Both the position numbers and the translations under genes were made by a program. 64,000 bases of DNA from Rotaria socialis. Its lineage: Eukaryota > Rotifera > Eurotatoria > Philodinida > Philodinidae. Every line of letters starts with the position of its first letter. Positions within the stretch are counted from its first letter, which is position 1. Shown one piece after another: positions 12,263 to 23,898 of the stretch. The notes below the pieces were generated by a model that did not search any database, had not been told where the DNA came from, and worked only from the letters and a program-made list of their open reading frames with translations. The DNA is taken from NCBI GenBank assembly GCA_905331475.1, contig CAJNYU010004459.1, positions 1-64,000 of the forward strand. Reading direction: 5' to 3'.

Positions 12263-12457
12263 TAGCAAATAGTTGTGTACCATTTCCCTAAAGGACTATC
12301 ACGTCAATGCTGATAGTTCTTCAGCAGATTAGAAATTCCTGCTAGTCAGTTCTTGAGCACTACTGCTTTCTCTTAGAAATACTTGCATTTGGAATGTTGT
12401 TGTTTTAAGGTTACAAGAAGCTGAAAAATCATGAGAGAATTCCGTTAGACACGGAGC

Positions 12458-13552
12458 TCAACTGTAATCAATATACATACCAGTTTCAATGGCAATAGTT
12501 TTAACACGTATCCAATCTTGCCGAAAGAGGTACGCAAGGACGCCCGCCAGCAAATAACCAAGCCATGGAAGTAAAGGCGCCGTTAAAGCCATTCGCCAAT
12601 CAATATATGTGAATAGATAAAAATTTACATACGTGCCAAAGCCAAAAAAGTAAAAAAATAACAAAATAAACACTGGCTTTACCATTAATGTTACATAGTA
12701 TTTCACCTTTGGAATACAATAAGCAACTATTAACCCCAATATAAGTGGTCCCACAATGGTAGCCAATGACTGCATAAGATCCCAAAATGGTATGCGAATC
12801 TTTAGTTGCCGTAAGTAAGCATAATTTCCAAGTGTATAGAACCATAGAGGCATCATAAAGAATGAGGCAATTGTAGAAGTAAATGTCATTAATGCTGATA
12901 AAGCCAGATCTCCATTGAATATAACTGTCAATTGATTAGATGCAGTTCCTCCTGGACAGCAACCTACGACAAATAATCCAAATCCATACAACGTAGGATA
13001 TCGAAAAAGTTTTGAAATCGCAAAACCGATCATAGGCATTAGAAAATATTGGCAAATGAAGCCTATCCCTAATGCCACAGGTCGACGAACAAGTTCTTTG
13101 AGAACCTGTAAATCCAATAAAATACCCATTTGAACGGAGACAACGATCATGATGAATGGCACTGATCTAGTGTATATCAAGTTTATCAAACGTCGTGGTG
13201 GGAGAGTAGCAATACGCATAGAGCAATTTTCAGATTCTTCATGATTTTGTGTGTCGATTGTTTTGAGAACATAGTGTATAAATGTTTGATTAATACGAAG
13301 GGCTTCAACTTTTAAATTAATCACAATTGTCGAGGAATCAATATGATTTACTATGACAATACAAAAGGCATTCATATTTTTTAAAATTTTATGAATACAT
13401 GCAAACAAGAAATCAGTATGACACCCAAATAAAATGTCGAAAACAATTCTTGTGTTGTAAAGTGAAACTAGCACAATTTTCCTTAGATATAATTCATTCC
13501 AGCTCATATGACAACAAGTGTCCGCCAATCGTTTTATCGTAAAGAGTCTCAC
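12458..13552 (-). CDS. SLC10/SBF-type sodium:solute symporter, partial
   Basis: A 364-codon frame. About residues 115-360 match the bile acid:sodium symporter (SBF/SLC10) fold: repeated hydrophobic spans, a signature GCCPGGTASNQL with the conserved Pro-Gly-Gly-x-x-Ser-Asn pattern, and a late AIETG motif. The part before it resembles the extracellular N-terminal domain of some SLC10 members, but the first 60 or so codons may be intron or 5' sequence. The frame stops just after AIETGM, where the family motif normally continues (ETG-x-Q-N); a GTATGT follows and may be a splice donor. No downstream exon was found before the MITE at 12262. The upstream side abuts the repeat copy starting at about 13560. 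The gene is therefore incomplete at the 3' side at least, and may be a pseudogene. Its substrate cannot be predicted. Confidence 0.65.
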   Translation of the reverse strand: MRLFTIKRLADTCCHMSWNELYLRKIVLVSLYNTRIVFDILFGCHTDFLFACIHKILKNMNAFCIVIVNHIDSSTIVINLKVEALRINQTFIHYVLKTIDTQNHEESENCSMRIATLPPRRLINLIYTRSVPFIMIVVSVQMGILLDLQVLKELVRRPVALGIGFICQYFLMPMIGFAISKLFRYPTLYGFGLFVVGCCPGGTASNQLTVIFNGDLALSALMTFTSTIASFFMMPLWFYTLGNYAYLRQLKIRIPFWDLMQSLATIVGPLILGLIVAYCIPKVKYYVTLMVKPVFILLFFYFFGFGTYVNFYLFTYIDWRMALTAPLLPWLGYLLAGVLAYLFRQDWIRVKTIAIETGMYIDYS

Positions 13553-13559
13553 TATTTGT

Positions 13560-15213
13560 ACAAGCCTATCACGTCAGGCATATCCCCTACTTAAAACTTA
13601 AATAGTTAAGATGAAAAAATCATAGAAACATCAAGAAATACTACCTGAACTGGCAAATCATTGTCAATGTTACAGTGCAAAAGTGCTGCAAGGTCTGGCT
13701 ACTATATTGACCAACGATAAAACTTGCTAGATACTAACACAATGACACTGAAATTTATTCAGAAATCAAAACTCTATACTTCGCAATAATCTGAGAGCTC
13801 CTTTATTATTTCTATGATTTCTGTTTGTGATTTCTGACACATTTCCAGGATTCTTCAGTCTTTCATCATTTATCAAAAATAAGTATCATAAATCATCTGT
13901 TTCCATCCTTAATAGAGCAACTGCGACAAAGCCTATCATTTACGGCTCACTTTCACTGAAAAAATTCAAAACCAGGATTACTGCATCTAAAACGTTATGG
14001 GTAAACCAGACTTCGAGCAAAAATCATTTTAGCATCAAATCATTTTTTTTACGATTTCAGTTGCCTGAATGTGCAACATTCAAGGAATCCTATGCATATT
14101 CACTCAACACAGCAGGATACATAGGTTCCGTATGATCTCTAGAAGCCTTATGTCACAAAGATCCGGAAATCCCACTTGACCTTTCGCAATAAATCGAACA
14201 AAAACATCGTATTCCCTTGCAACCGAGTTAAACTTTGAAGCAGATCTATACTGAACATATTCCTATATCGAATTCCTGTTAAACGCTACTGAATAAATCC
14301 ATTAAACTACGAAAAAAACAATCTTTAAAGGTATTTCTACGATCGGAAAGATGTGATTTCGTAACAAACATCAAGGAGATTGTAGTGATTCTTCTAATTT
14401 TTTCACCGATTTCTATTCGTGGTATTACTTATATTACCCTTAACAAATTTATTGTATTTTACATCATGATCTTCACTAAACGTCATTTTCAATGACTTTT
14501 GATGATTTCAACTTAACCAATTTTCCTGTCTGTCTTACATGAAAATTCATCATTTATTAAGACTTATTATTCTCGATACTATATGAATAATCGTTAATAA
14601 CACCATACGCACTTATTGATACCGAATATCATTCCCAAAAATGATTACAAATTTTCGATGAATTATATACGGAAAACAATGATTTTAGCAGGATTTCTTT
14701 TATGCTTTTCCTACTTTCTAGATTTCTCATGATCCCCGGTCTAGGATGGAGCAGAAGTTAGCTTTAGGTGCTCTCTATAGATTTAAGGTATAGCCAATGC
14801 TCCGAAAAGATCTGTTGGAAGTATGATTTCTGTGATTTTCGGTGTGGTTTGGAGTAGGGTTTTGGACTGCTTGCATTTTTAATGTCATTTCTATGGAAAT
14901 GTAGTAGAATTGATGTCTGTAGTGTGCTTACTATCGATCGGAGGGGTTTATGAATGCATTTTTCTTTTTGGAATTACGACCGTAAACGGTCGGTTACGAT
15001 ATTGTTACGGTCATATACGTTGCAGTGTTTGATCGTTTTCTGTTTATGATACGGTCGGATACGGCTTCTAAACGGTCGTTGTGTTCTGCCGTATGCGACG
15101 CGGCGATATACAGCCGTAATACGGCATATACCAAAACGTTAAAATACGGCTCGTATACGGTCGTAAATTCCGCATATATGACCATATCTAGTCGTCGTAA
15201 TGCTCAACCTGGG
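13560..15213. mobile_element. Truncated inverted copy of the CCCAGGTCRA element
   Basis: This copy runs opposite to 6674-8455. Anchors I matched: 15182-15213 with 6674-6705 (terminus AATGCTCAACCTGGG), about 14797-14950 with 6900-7060, about 14690-14750 with 7120-7180, about 14210-14420 with 7440-7600, and 13616-13720 with 8308-8400. The copies have clearly diverged. The end corresponding to 8455-9025 is missing here, so this copy is truncated next to the SLC10 frame. Arrays of CGTATACGG / ACGGCCG units occupy 14980-15175. Confidence 0.65.
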
Positions 15214-15227
15214 TTCCTATCAATTAA

Positions 15228-16421
15228 CGAGGGAACCTTTTCTGGTGCCCCTGTCGATTTCAATGAAACTTCATCCATAGATACTACATAGTGCCCTAGT
15301 AAAAACCTTAGAAGGGCTTCAGTGCGAATTACTTCCCTCAAAAGTTATGGTTGTCTTCGTTTTTGCCTTTAGAGAGCAAAATATACAATATTAAGAACCA
15401 CAATTCTATGAAAATACGATACAAAATTCTGAATTTATTTCTAGGCGTTGTTCAATATCTTAGATATTTGTGTGAAGGAGAACTTGAAATGGTAGTTTAT
15501 TGAATTTTTCATTGTCACAATTTCGTTTTCTTAAGAAAGTCAATGGCTCACTATATCACATAAGGAATATTTTCCTGCTCTCATTGATTGCATGTGTGTA
15601 CACTGATAATTTTTATACAAATGAATTCAAATAAATTCTTCATGTGCTTATTTCAACATGGTATTGTAAAAAAAATATCGTTTTTCCGCAAGAGATGTAC
15701 ATGGACAGGTAAAAGAGATCCGTACCTCTGATGATTCTAGTCGTCTGATTGAATACCTACCTATCGCGCCAACATAACTCTCTTTATGAATTTACCAGGC
15801 GCATCATACAGTAACCAGGTCGAACATTCCGGCCACCGGATCCCGTAGGATACTCCAGGGAATATGCGGGAAAGTCATCATATCCTGCAGGAAAACACGG
15901 GAAATCGCTGGAACGTGGAAGCAGTATTCCCCGGTCAAAAATACGGCCGGATTTTTCCGGAGAATTCTTGCCAAGTTCCGGTGCTTTCCGGTAGGAATTG
16001 ATCGGAAATCAACGGCACTACCCGGAACCGGCCGTTTCCACGTCGGACTGTTCGACCTGGATGTTACTTCTCATTAACTCCTGAATTTTTTCCGCCAACG
16101 AGGAAATTGTGTAGCGTAACTTGACAATGAAAAATTCAATAGACTACCATCCTCAGCTTCCTTCTACCAAAATATTTAAGGTATGGAACAACGCCAAGAA
16201 ATAAATTCAGAATTTTTTATCGTATTTTTTGTAGAATTATGGTTCTTAATATTGTATATTTTGCTCTAATTATAAAGGAAAAAATTAAGATAACCATAAC
16301 TTTTAAAGGAAACAATTCGCACTCAAACCCTTCTAGGGTTTTCACTAGGGCACTATGTAGTACCTATGGACGAAGTTTCATTGAAATCGACAGGAGGGAG
16401 GCACCTGAAAAGGTCCCCTCG
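15228..16421. mobile_element. TAA-flanked foldback element (CGAGGGRACC ends)
   Basis: The inverted ends are CGAGGGAACCTTTTCTGGTG at the left and CACCTGAAAAGGTCCCCTCG at the right, flanked by TAA on both sides (15225-15227 and 16422-16424). The arms are about 300 bp each: 15228 to about 15530 pairs with about 16105-16421, with only a few mismatches per 30 bases. A TAA duplication fits PIF/Harbinger-type insertion (TWA), but without a transposase the assignment is tentative. The centre is interrupted by a second element at 15815-16060. Confidence 0.65.
15815..16060. mobile_element. Nested short CCAGGTCGAACA-ended MITE
   Basis: A 246-bp GC-rich element with ends CCAGGTCGAACATTCCGG and TGTTCGACCTGG. 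The interior is made of CCGGAA / TTCCGG / GGAATA-type units in both orientations. It sits inside the loop of the TAA-flanked foldback and so arrived later. No clear target duplication. It shares its terminus with the 6674-9025 element but no interior sequence. Confidence 0.6.
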
Positions 16422-16424
16422 TAA

Positions 16425-17057
16425 GTTTCACCAGAAGTTCGAACTATTCTAGATTTCAACTAATGATATAAAAGAAACTTCTTTATCTATCAGTCTCTTT
16501 CATCAATTATGTTTTTTAATGTTCTATTGGATAGAACTCATACAACTGTATCATTAATGATTGTTTAACAATATTTCGAAGCGATTACTCGTTTTTGTTA
16601 CTGATAGAAAGAATCGGTAGTCGATTTGAATAGAATTATTTTTGAAAACTGTGAATGTTGCATGTTCGAAGTCGCACTAAACATTTGCTTTAATTGTCCT
16701 TATGTGATATTTGCTTATTTTGAAAGAAAGTTAGCATAGAACTACCAAAATTGAAAAACATGCCATTACAATATGTTATAATTTATTAATAATCGACCTA
16801 ATCGTATGATGATACAACGTCATCTAACTCAAAGACAAAGTTGTCAATTGATGCGTATAAAACAACCACTTTTAAAAATAGAAAAAGAGTGTTTCAACTT
16901 CATTTTGTAAGTTTCTGATTTTCTGAGCAAAAACTTGTGTAGGTTATTCAGCCTGCATTTCAAGGCAGCAAGAGTGGTACGAAAATAGAACCTTGAACTA
17001 TCACGGGATAAGAATGTGTCTTTTAACGATCACAACAACTGTATACTTACTATACAA
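16425..17057. other. Gene-free region
   Basis: AT-rich sequence in which I see no gene or repeat. It may include the later exons of the minus-strand gene that begins at 17378, but none could be identified. Confidence 0.4.
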
Positions 17058-17378
17058 CTAAATTAATCTGAACTTACTCTTAGAATCATTTGTAAGATTG
17101 ATTGTTATCAGGAGGATCTCATTAGCGTTACAAAACCGTAACGTCTGTTGATTATCAATAGATGCGGTTAACTGTATTTGTGTGATGTTATCTTGTTCGA
17201 GTTTGGTCCCATTCAATACTATTGGAACTAAGTGTACCGAAAATATGGATAATTTGTAAGTAGTATTATAACATGTGTGTTTCGATTGCTGTCTAATAAG
17301 AATATCATCTTGAGTTTTCAAATTAAAAGCAACGGCCACTCTTATAAAAATTACTAATAAAATCGAAGCAATCATCAT
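17058..17378 (-). CDS. Putative secreted protein, first exon
   Basis: A 106-codon frame starting with a strong signal-peptide-like stretch (MMIASILLVIFIRVAVAF). It is followed by a polar segment with four or more N-x-S/T sequons and two cysteines. Near the end of the frame, after the codons for asparagine, aspartate, serine and lysine, the sequence AAGAGTAAGTTC gives a good splice donor (GTAAGT). The true coding exon therefore probably ends at about 17078 and continues toward lower coordinates. No downstream exon was recognised. It could be the first exon of an extracellular or receptor protein; the family is not recognised. Confidence 0.35.
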   Translation of the reverse strand: MMIASILLVIFIRVAVAFNLKTQDDILIRQQSKHTCYNTTYKLSIFSVHLVPIVLNGTKLEQDNITQIQLTASIDNQQTLRFCNANEILLITINLTNDSKSKFRLI

Positions 17379-18669
17379 ATTTGTGAATGAATGATCATGA
17401 TTAACTTGATTCGACGACTTTCTTCTATACTTAAGAGATTGATGTGTACGAAAAGGCGCACTGATTCATTACTTTGCATCTATATGATATTCTCACTTCT
17501 TAATTCCTAACCTTATTCTAGCTTTCACGTTTGTATTTGACTGACTGAAAGGCTTTGACATTTCCATAGGATAAATTTACAAGGATGCTATTCTGTGCGC
17601 GTTGAGACATATTGACGTCGATCAGAGAAACTCAAAGTTTAATGATTATATAATATGTAGCATTTCGAAAAATACTTATGTTAATCTTCCGAACGTGTTT
17701 GACAGTTACACCGAACCAAAAGGCTGCCTTATCAAACAGGGATGGACATCCAACGCAAATTTTACAATGCGGTGTCCGTGACCTTCAAAGCTTATTTGCA
17801 GGAAATATTTCTTTACAGCGAGACTACCAATTAAGCCATAAATTGTTAACCTTCATCAATAGTTTGAAAAATATTACATCAATAAAACAAGAAAGAATTA
17901 ATTTGAATCACATCAAAATTTTGAAAAGTCGACTGATTACATTCATAACAGTTGTCAGTCGGTGAGAAATATTTTGCATCACTTAGAAAAAACATCGAGA
18001 CATTTATGTTTATAATAAATTGTTCACTTTAATTATTAAACTGCGTCTTACAGAATTAGTGCAACATGAGAGCGAACTATGAATAGCCACTCACTTTCTA
18101 GATTTACAGCTGTAGTTAAACTCGAGCCAATGATAGGATCACATTGTTTTTAACTTGAGTTATTTGTTGAGCCGACAAGCACGATTGAATGTGTTTTTAA
18201 GTGAATAAACCCACACCATTTTTAGACTAAAAAACAGATACGGGAGTACAGTATACTATAACGATATTATAAAGAGATTTCAGGATCAATAAGATGAATT
18301 GGTTCCCTAGTAGATGAGTCGTTGACAGAATTAGCAACGAGACTGGCTCACAAACATCCAACTACAGTCAAACTGTCTAATAAGTAGTCTTTACTGGCAC
18401 AATATATGAATATTGACAACGGAAAGTACACATCTACTGTGATCGCCACATAAGAGCATTATAAATCTTTAGCTGCGTTCTTGTTTATTCATAAATTACA
18501 ATGACTCGTTTTTAAACAAATAGCATGTAACAGAGAACCTCGAAATAAACTTAAAAAATCAAATCTTTTCTTGATGAAAACAAAAGATTGAGCATAGAAT
18601 GTACCAATAGATAAGAATCTTTTAATTACAATCTTCTGGAATGTAAGTCAGTAATGGTGTTTTCGTTAT
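17379..18669. other. Gene-free region
   Basis: No supported gene. A plus-strand frame of 95 codons at 17678-17965 has no recognisable domain and no clear splice context. Confidence 0.4.
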
Positions 18670-19330
18670 TTATGAAGCTTCTATAGTAGCAGGATAATGA
18701 CTCACTTTACGGTAATAATTTTGTCTAAAGAAGATCAAAATCTTAGCTACGCACTGTCCTGACCATGTGTTCAAATAAAATTCAGTCATATACACTTTCG
18801 ATGGATAAACAAAAAGTAACCACGTCACAACAGCTGGCACACTCTGTAGTGTTACTAACATAAACTTTCTAATGAACTCTCCAATTGAAATTCCACATTG
18901 AAAATACGATTTTGTAGGACTTTTATGCTGACGACAATAGTATACGGAATATAGCTGACTATGTAAGCAATAGGTGGTATAAAAATAAACAAATGTGTGT
19001 ATAAGAGCTTGATAAATGTTTTGATGGACGAACCGTTTTCCGTTCCGTGTCGACCAATGCGACGTGCGAAACCAATCAATGCCGATAAAGTGCCTATTAC
19101 ATAAGCTGCGAGCCCTGTGACAACATAAAACCAAACGAAAAAGTACGCACAGTCTGTAATTCTGGTACATGATCAAAGTCACAATTGTAGACGATCATAG
19201 GTGTAGCAGAACCAACAGCAACTACCGAAATTAAGATGATCACGCCGAAAGATCTCCATTGAGTAGCATTTATTTGACTATGGAAGAAAACGATTAATCC
19301 ACGTTCAAATGCAATTCATGCATTCAGCTA
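18670..19330 (-). pseudogene. 7TM receptor-like pseudogene, 3' part
   Basis: Reading from about 19330 downward, one frame gives a GLIVFFHSQIN...QWRSFG stretch and then a hydrophobic span. It is followed by an extracellular-looking loop ending ELQTVRT. The next frame continues with FVWFYVV, a second span, RRIGRHGTENGSS and a third span with FIFIPPIAYIV. A last part in a further frame contains VTWLLFVYP. The succession (E/R-type loop, TM4, loop, TM5, basic loop, TM6, TM7-like PSKVYM) fits the second half of a rhodopsin-like receptor. At least two frameshifts (near 19110 and 18860) separate the parts, so it is decayed. The upstream half is missing, and the plus-strand retrotransposon begins about 60 bp away. 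Confidence 0.5.
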
Positions 19331-19390
19331 TATACAGGTATAAACAAGTGTATTGCAGCCAATTTTAGTCACAGCACAATAAAGTATTTG

Positions 19391-22300
19391 ACAGCTCTAT
19401 GTTCCTAGAGATTTAGAAGAAAATCTTGTCTCTAATGAAATACAGAGAACGATTGCTTTTGCCGACAGAATTAAACGTTTTCATTATTCCTACCAAAGAA
19501 GAACAGATGATTATCGATTCTATGTAAAAGATTATAGTGAATATAATACTGTGCTCCAACTGGGTCTAACTGCAATAGGTCATTCGTGGTTATCGATCAC
19601 CAAGTTTTACCCTGGAAATCGTCTAACGTACTGCACGAAATGTTGGTGCTTAGGCCATTTAAGAAATAAATGCAATTCAGAAAACAAATGTCGAATTTGT
19701 CTTGAGAATGTGAGAGTGGATACTCCGCATATGTGTAAAAATGAACCGAAATGTGCTCAATGTGATGGTAATCATCACTCATTAGATAATCAATGTCAAG
19801 TTATAAAAGAATATAAAGATCAATTAAAAGAGGATGTTGAAGATGCGATACAAAAAGGATTATTACAGCGATTATCACTGCAAGAAAAATCACCTATGTT
19901 CGAATTTCGTGATCAAGATTTTCCACCATTAACAACAAGTGATAATCATTCTAACAAACGATGGAATATTGCGTTACCACATACAACTGTCGAGTCGAAT
20001 TTTTTACGTTCATCTGATACAGAAAAAGCATTTGAATCAATCAATGATAATCTGACAAAGCTTATCGATAGTAACAAACGACTAGAGAATAAAATCGATC
20101 TATTATCAACAAGTACGAAAACCGTTACGCTCGACACTCAGCTACATCAAGCTGTTCTAGCAGATATCATCAACATTATGAAAGATTTTGTTCAATATTT
20201 TATACCAGCAACGTTAACTTCTGGCAAAAGTGAAAGAATATCGTTGGTGCCTGTGGCGAACGAATACTACAGTCGCTTTCATTTTGGGTCCTCAAGATTA
20301 ATAAATGGCTTCCAATTAAATCACCAGGTTCAATTGATTCCAACTTCCCATAATAATAACATCATTAAAACCGATCAACACAGAACGCTAAGTAGAACAT
20401 CAAATCTTGATGTACTCGCTAAAGCTTTTTTTCCTGCTTTGCATAATTATTTACTTAATCCTAGAGATGAAGCTATGCACCGGCTGAAAACTTGGAATTT
20501 TTCAACTAAAGATCAGAAATTAGTACTATCTCTGTTAGACGAATGGTACTCAGGTAGAACCTTGAATACTGTCTTAGAGGAATGGGAACAGGTTGGAATA
20601 GCTTCCTTACGAAATCAAAAAGAATATATAAAGATTTTATGCTATAATGTCGAAGGTTGGGGCACTCGCGCAGTTGAAGCTATTGATTTAGCGCATGAAG
20701 TTCAAGTGTCTGTTTGTATTTTTACAGAAGTAGGAGAGTTGTGGAGCACATGTCGATTACCACATTTTAACAAGTTCTATCAAAAAGATACTAACAAGAA
20801 TGGAGGAGTATGCATAGCAGTAGGGAAGCATCTGAAAGCGACGCGCATCGAGGTTAACATTCCGAACACGGTTATTATTGATATAACAGGACTATTGGAG
20901 CCAGTTCGTATCATTGGTATTTACTGGCCCACTAGTCAACAGCGTGATCTAGATGAAATTCAGCCGTTTGTAATAGAAGGTACCATTCTATCAGGCGACT
21001 TTAATGGAACTGTGAAAGAATGGAATAGTCAAATAACTGATAGAAGAGGCGCGAGCGTGAGAGAATGGATAAATGAAAACAATCTCAATTATATTACTTC
21101 AACGACCAACACGTCTAAGCGCTCCCTACGTAATATAGATTTGTCGTTCTCTAATATGAGTACTATTTCAAGTGAAACATTATGTTCTGGCACTAGTGAT
21201 CATTGGCCGATTTTGCTATCATGCGAGAACATTTCTTTCGACACAAACGTTTTTTTCCCTCATACAAATTGGAAGATATTTGAAGCAGTATTAGCTCTAT
21301 TACAAATATTCTGGATGGAAGAACAAAAGAAAAATAGTGCAGATGAATGGTATAAGCAATATATTCGATTCATCGCGGCAGTCAAAAACAGAGTGACTCA
21401 TTGGAACGAGAGAGATAAATATAAACCATCGTTACCGGCTTATATCATCGAAAAATTAAAAGAAATACGAAAAGTGAGAAATAGATATTATCATTCGAGA
21501 CATAAAGGAGTTTTTAGTGAGGAAACGAGGGTGCTTTTACGCACCATGACAAGAGAATCAAAAGTTGATATAGCAAAACATAAAAATACTCAATGGCAAA
21601 ATTTTTTATTTAACATTCAAACGCCGTACGATAAAGCAGATAAAGCGTTTTGGGCACACTTATCTCGCATATGCAAATCGCGTTCGCTGCCTTTCTATAA
21701 ACTATCAGAGGGCACTAAAATAATATCAACACACGAAGGAATCACAAACGAATTATTCCAGTACTACAGTGAATAGTTCAAAGTACCTGCAGTGGATTCT
21801 TCTAATGAACACGAAGACCAGATTGATAGGAAGTATAAATAGTTGATGAATAGATTATCAGTGTTGAATGATAGAGTAGAAAAAACTAGCACTACTGAAA
21901 TTACTCGTATAATTAAAACCTTAAAGCCTAAGAAATCAGCAGGCTTTGACTCCGTGTCAAACTTTATAATTAAAAAACTTCCTCCAAGTTACATCGAGTG
22001 CTTAGCTAACTGCTTCAATACATGGTTAAACGAGTGTCGTTATCCAGATGACTAGAAAATTGCAAAAATCATTACTCTAAATAATTTGAAATCGGGTATC
22101 CCAAAGTGTGAGCAAACCCGTCCAATTTCCTTGTTAGCTACACATTCAAAGCTGTTTGAAAAAGTGCTTTTACTAAGAATTAGGCACTGGGCTGAAACAA
22201 ATCGTTTAGTACCGCCAGAACAATATGGTTTCCGCCCAAAATGTCTTCTACCAACTCGAGTACTCTCGATATATCAGGAAGTGAAAAACAACATGGCAGC

Positions 22301-23260
22301 TAATATTCCGACGCTTGCCCTATATGTTGATTACCAAAAGGCTTATGATCGTGTATGGCATGCTGCTCTCCTCTGTAAACTAGAAAAAAATGAGTATGCC
22401 TCTCAACTTATTAAAAATGACTAATAGTTGGTTAAAAGAGTATAAATATAGGACTGCCGCAGGGTAGTAGTCTTAGTCCGTATTTATTTATAGTGTTTCA
22501 CTCAGATCTGACAAATTATCTAGGAGTTCACTCATGTCATTTATTTGCAGATGACTTGTGTGTATTGATTAAACCGCCAATAATGAAAAAATTAGGCTCG
22601 ATGATTGACTACTTAGAAAAAGAAGGTACAAGAGTTTGTAATCAGGTTTTTATGTACTCAAAAAAGTGGAAACAACCGTTAAATGTTTCTAAAACTGTAG
22701 TACAATTATTTCATACACAAGTTAACAGACCGATCGTAAACGTAACAATAGACGGTAACAAAATCGAGGTAGTCAAAGAATTCAAATACCTAGGATTTAC
22801 TTGGACGGATAAACTTTCGTTGAAACCAACAGTCGATAAAATCATAGGAAATATTCAGAGATCGCTAGGAAAACTGAAATGGATAAAGTCTGGTCGCAAA
22901 ATGTCATGTAAAGCGCTTCGTCAATGTTTCTTCGCGTACACTTTCCCGCGTTTCGCGTGGCTATTTCCCGTTTTTCCTCTCCTCCCAGTATCTCAACAAC
23001 ATGTATTAGAACAAAAATTCCGTGTTGGTCTTCGGTTGGTGCATCGTTGGCCCTTCATTTCTGCGCATAATCTGGTAAAAGTCACTTCTGAACAGCCCTT
23101 ACAATTTTATGTTAAAAAATATATTCAACGCAGATTGAAAACCATGTTCATAACTGAACTTGGTTCTTCTGCCTTCTATGAAGATTTTTCGCACGCGCCG
23201 TGTACGGCAATTGAAAGATCGACACGAGTCGTTCCTTTTAACGTGGTTGAATTTTGTTGA
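19391..23260 (+). mobile_element. Degraded non-LTR (LINE) retrotransposon
   Basis: One long frame (about 19391-21776) carries three CCHC-type zinc knuckles at about 19634-19793 (CTKCWCLGHLRNKC, CRICLENV..HMC, CAQCDGNHHSLDNQC). After a linker comes an APE-type endonuclease: ILCYNVEGWG, FTEVGELW, LSGDFNGT, IDLSFSN, GTSDHWP. Reverse transcriptase follows in pieces: PKKSAGFDSVS (about 21930), RPISLLATHSKLFEK, YVDYQKAYDRVW (about 22330), LPQGSSLSP (about 22455) and FADDLCVL (about 22540). The thumb region ends at 23260. The frame is broken by TAG codons at 21774, 21840 and 22053, by TAA-TAG at 22422, and by frameshifts with a small deletion around 22420-22455. It is therefore inactive. A fused gag-pol arrangement in one frame is notable. 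Clade not assigned. Confidence 0.85.
19551..21776 (+). pseudogene. Gag knuckle/endonuclease frame of the LINE
   Basis: The longest intact piece of the element, about 741 codons to the first TAG, and open upstream to about 19391 without an obvious ATG. Knuckles lie at the N-terminal end, the endonuclease at about residues 365-565, and the RT N-terminal extension after that. The endonuclease keeps its catalytic-type SGDFN and SDHWP motifs. In the family the endonuclease nicks target DNA to prime reverse transcription. Confidence 0.7.
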
Positions 23261-23700
23261 TGCGAATTAGTATCATGGAAAGATGCGTAAATGTACTGCT
23301 TTACGCAAATTTATTTTTCCTTTTTTTTCTCTCTCCTTCGTTCTTTTAGTTTGTTCTTCCTTTTTCTAGCTGTTCGATGTACTCACGTATCTTCGCTGCT
23401 GCTTATCATCAGTACTTCTCTTTCCTTTCTTTTTTTCACATTTTAATCGATTTTTCATTNCGCAAATTTCTTCTTCCTTTTTTTCTCTCGTTCGTTCTTT
23501 TAGTTTGTTCTTTTTTTTTCACATTTTAATCGATTTTTCATTTATTTACTCTCCAAATATCCCTTCAAGCGAAAATTGGTACGCAGCATAATATATTATT
23601 GGCACAAATTGTAACGCGTTGCTTAAAATGATGTGGTTTTCGCTTATACATCTATATTTCTCTTTTCTACATGTAAGCACTTCCGAGTGTTACACTTATG
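23261..23700 (+). other. Pyrimidine-rich LINE 3' tail with assembly gap
   Basis: The sequence after the RT frame is T/C-rich. A block CGCAAATTT..CTTCC..TTCGTTCTTTTAGTTTGTTC occurs at about 23298 and again at 23461. CACATTTTAATCGATTTTTCATT occurs at about 23437 and 23519. A single N at 23460 lies exactly at the join, so the tandem copy may be an assembly artefact rather than biology. No poly(A) was seen. Confidence 0.5.
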
Positions 23701-23842
23701 AGCATAAAAAAATACACTGGCTTTACGAGGTTTTACGGCTGATATACGGTGTCCGTGTATGGCTGTAATACTGACCCTGTTAAAGCGCCTTAATTCGGCT
23801 TAAAACGGCCGGTTTATGGTGGTCCGTTTTGATCGACCTGGG
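23700..23842. mobile_element. Remnant of a CCCAGGTCRA-ended element
   Basis: About 140 bp of TTTACGGC / GTGTATGGC / AAACGGCC units ending in TTTTGATCGACCTGGG at 23842. This matches the right terminus and subterminal style of the element ending at 9025. The other end is not visible. It lies just upstream of the EGF/7TM pseudogene. Confidence 0.5.
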
Positions 23843-23898
23843 TTGTTCAACACATATCGATGTTTTTGATAAGATTATATTAAAGTATTGGGCAAGTT

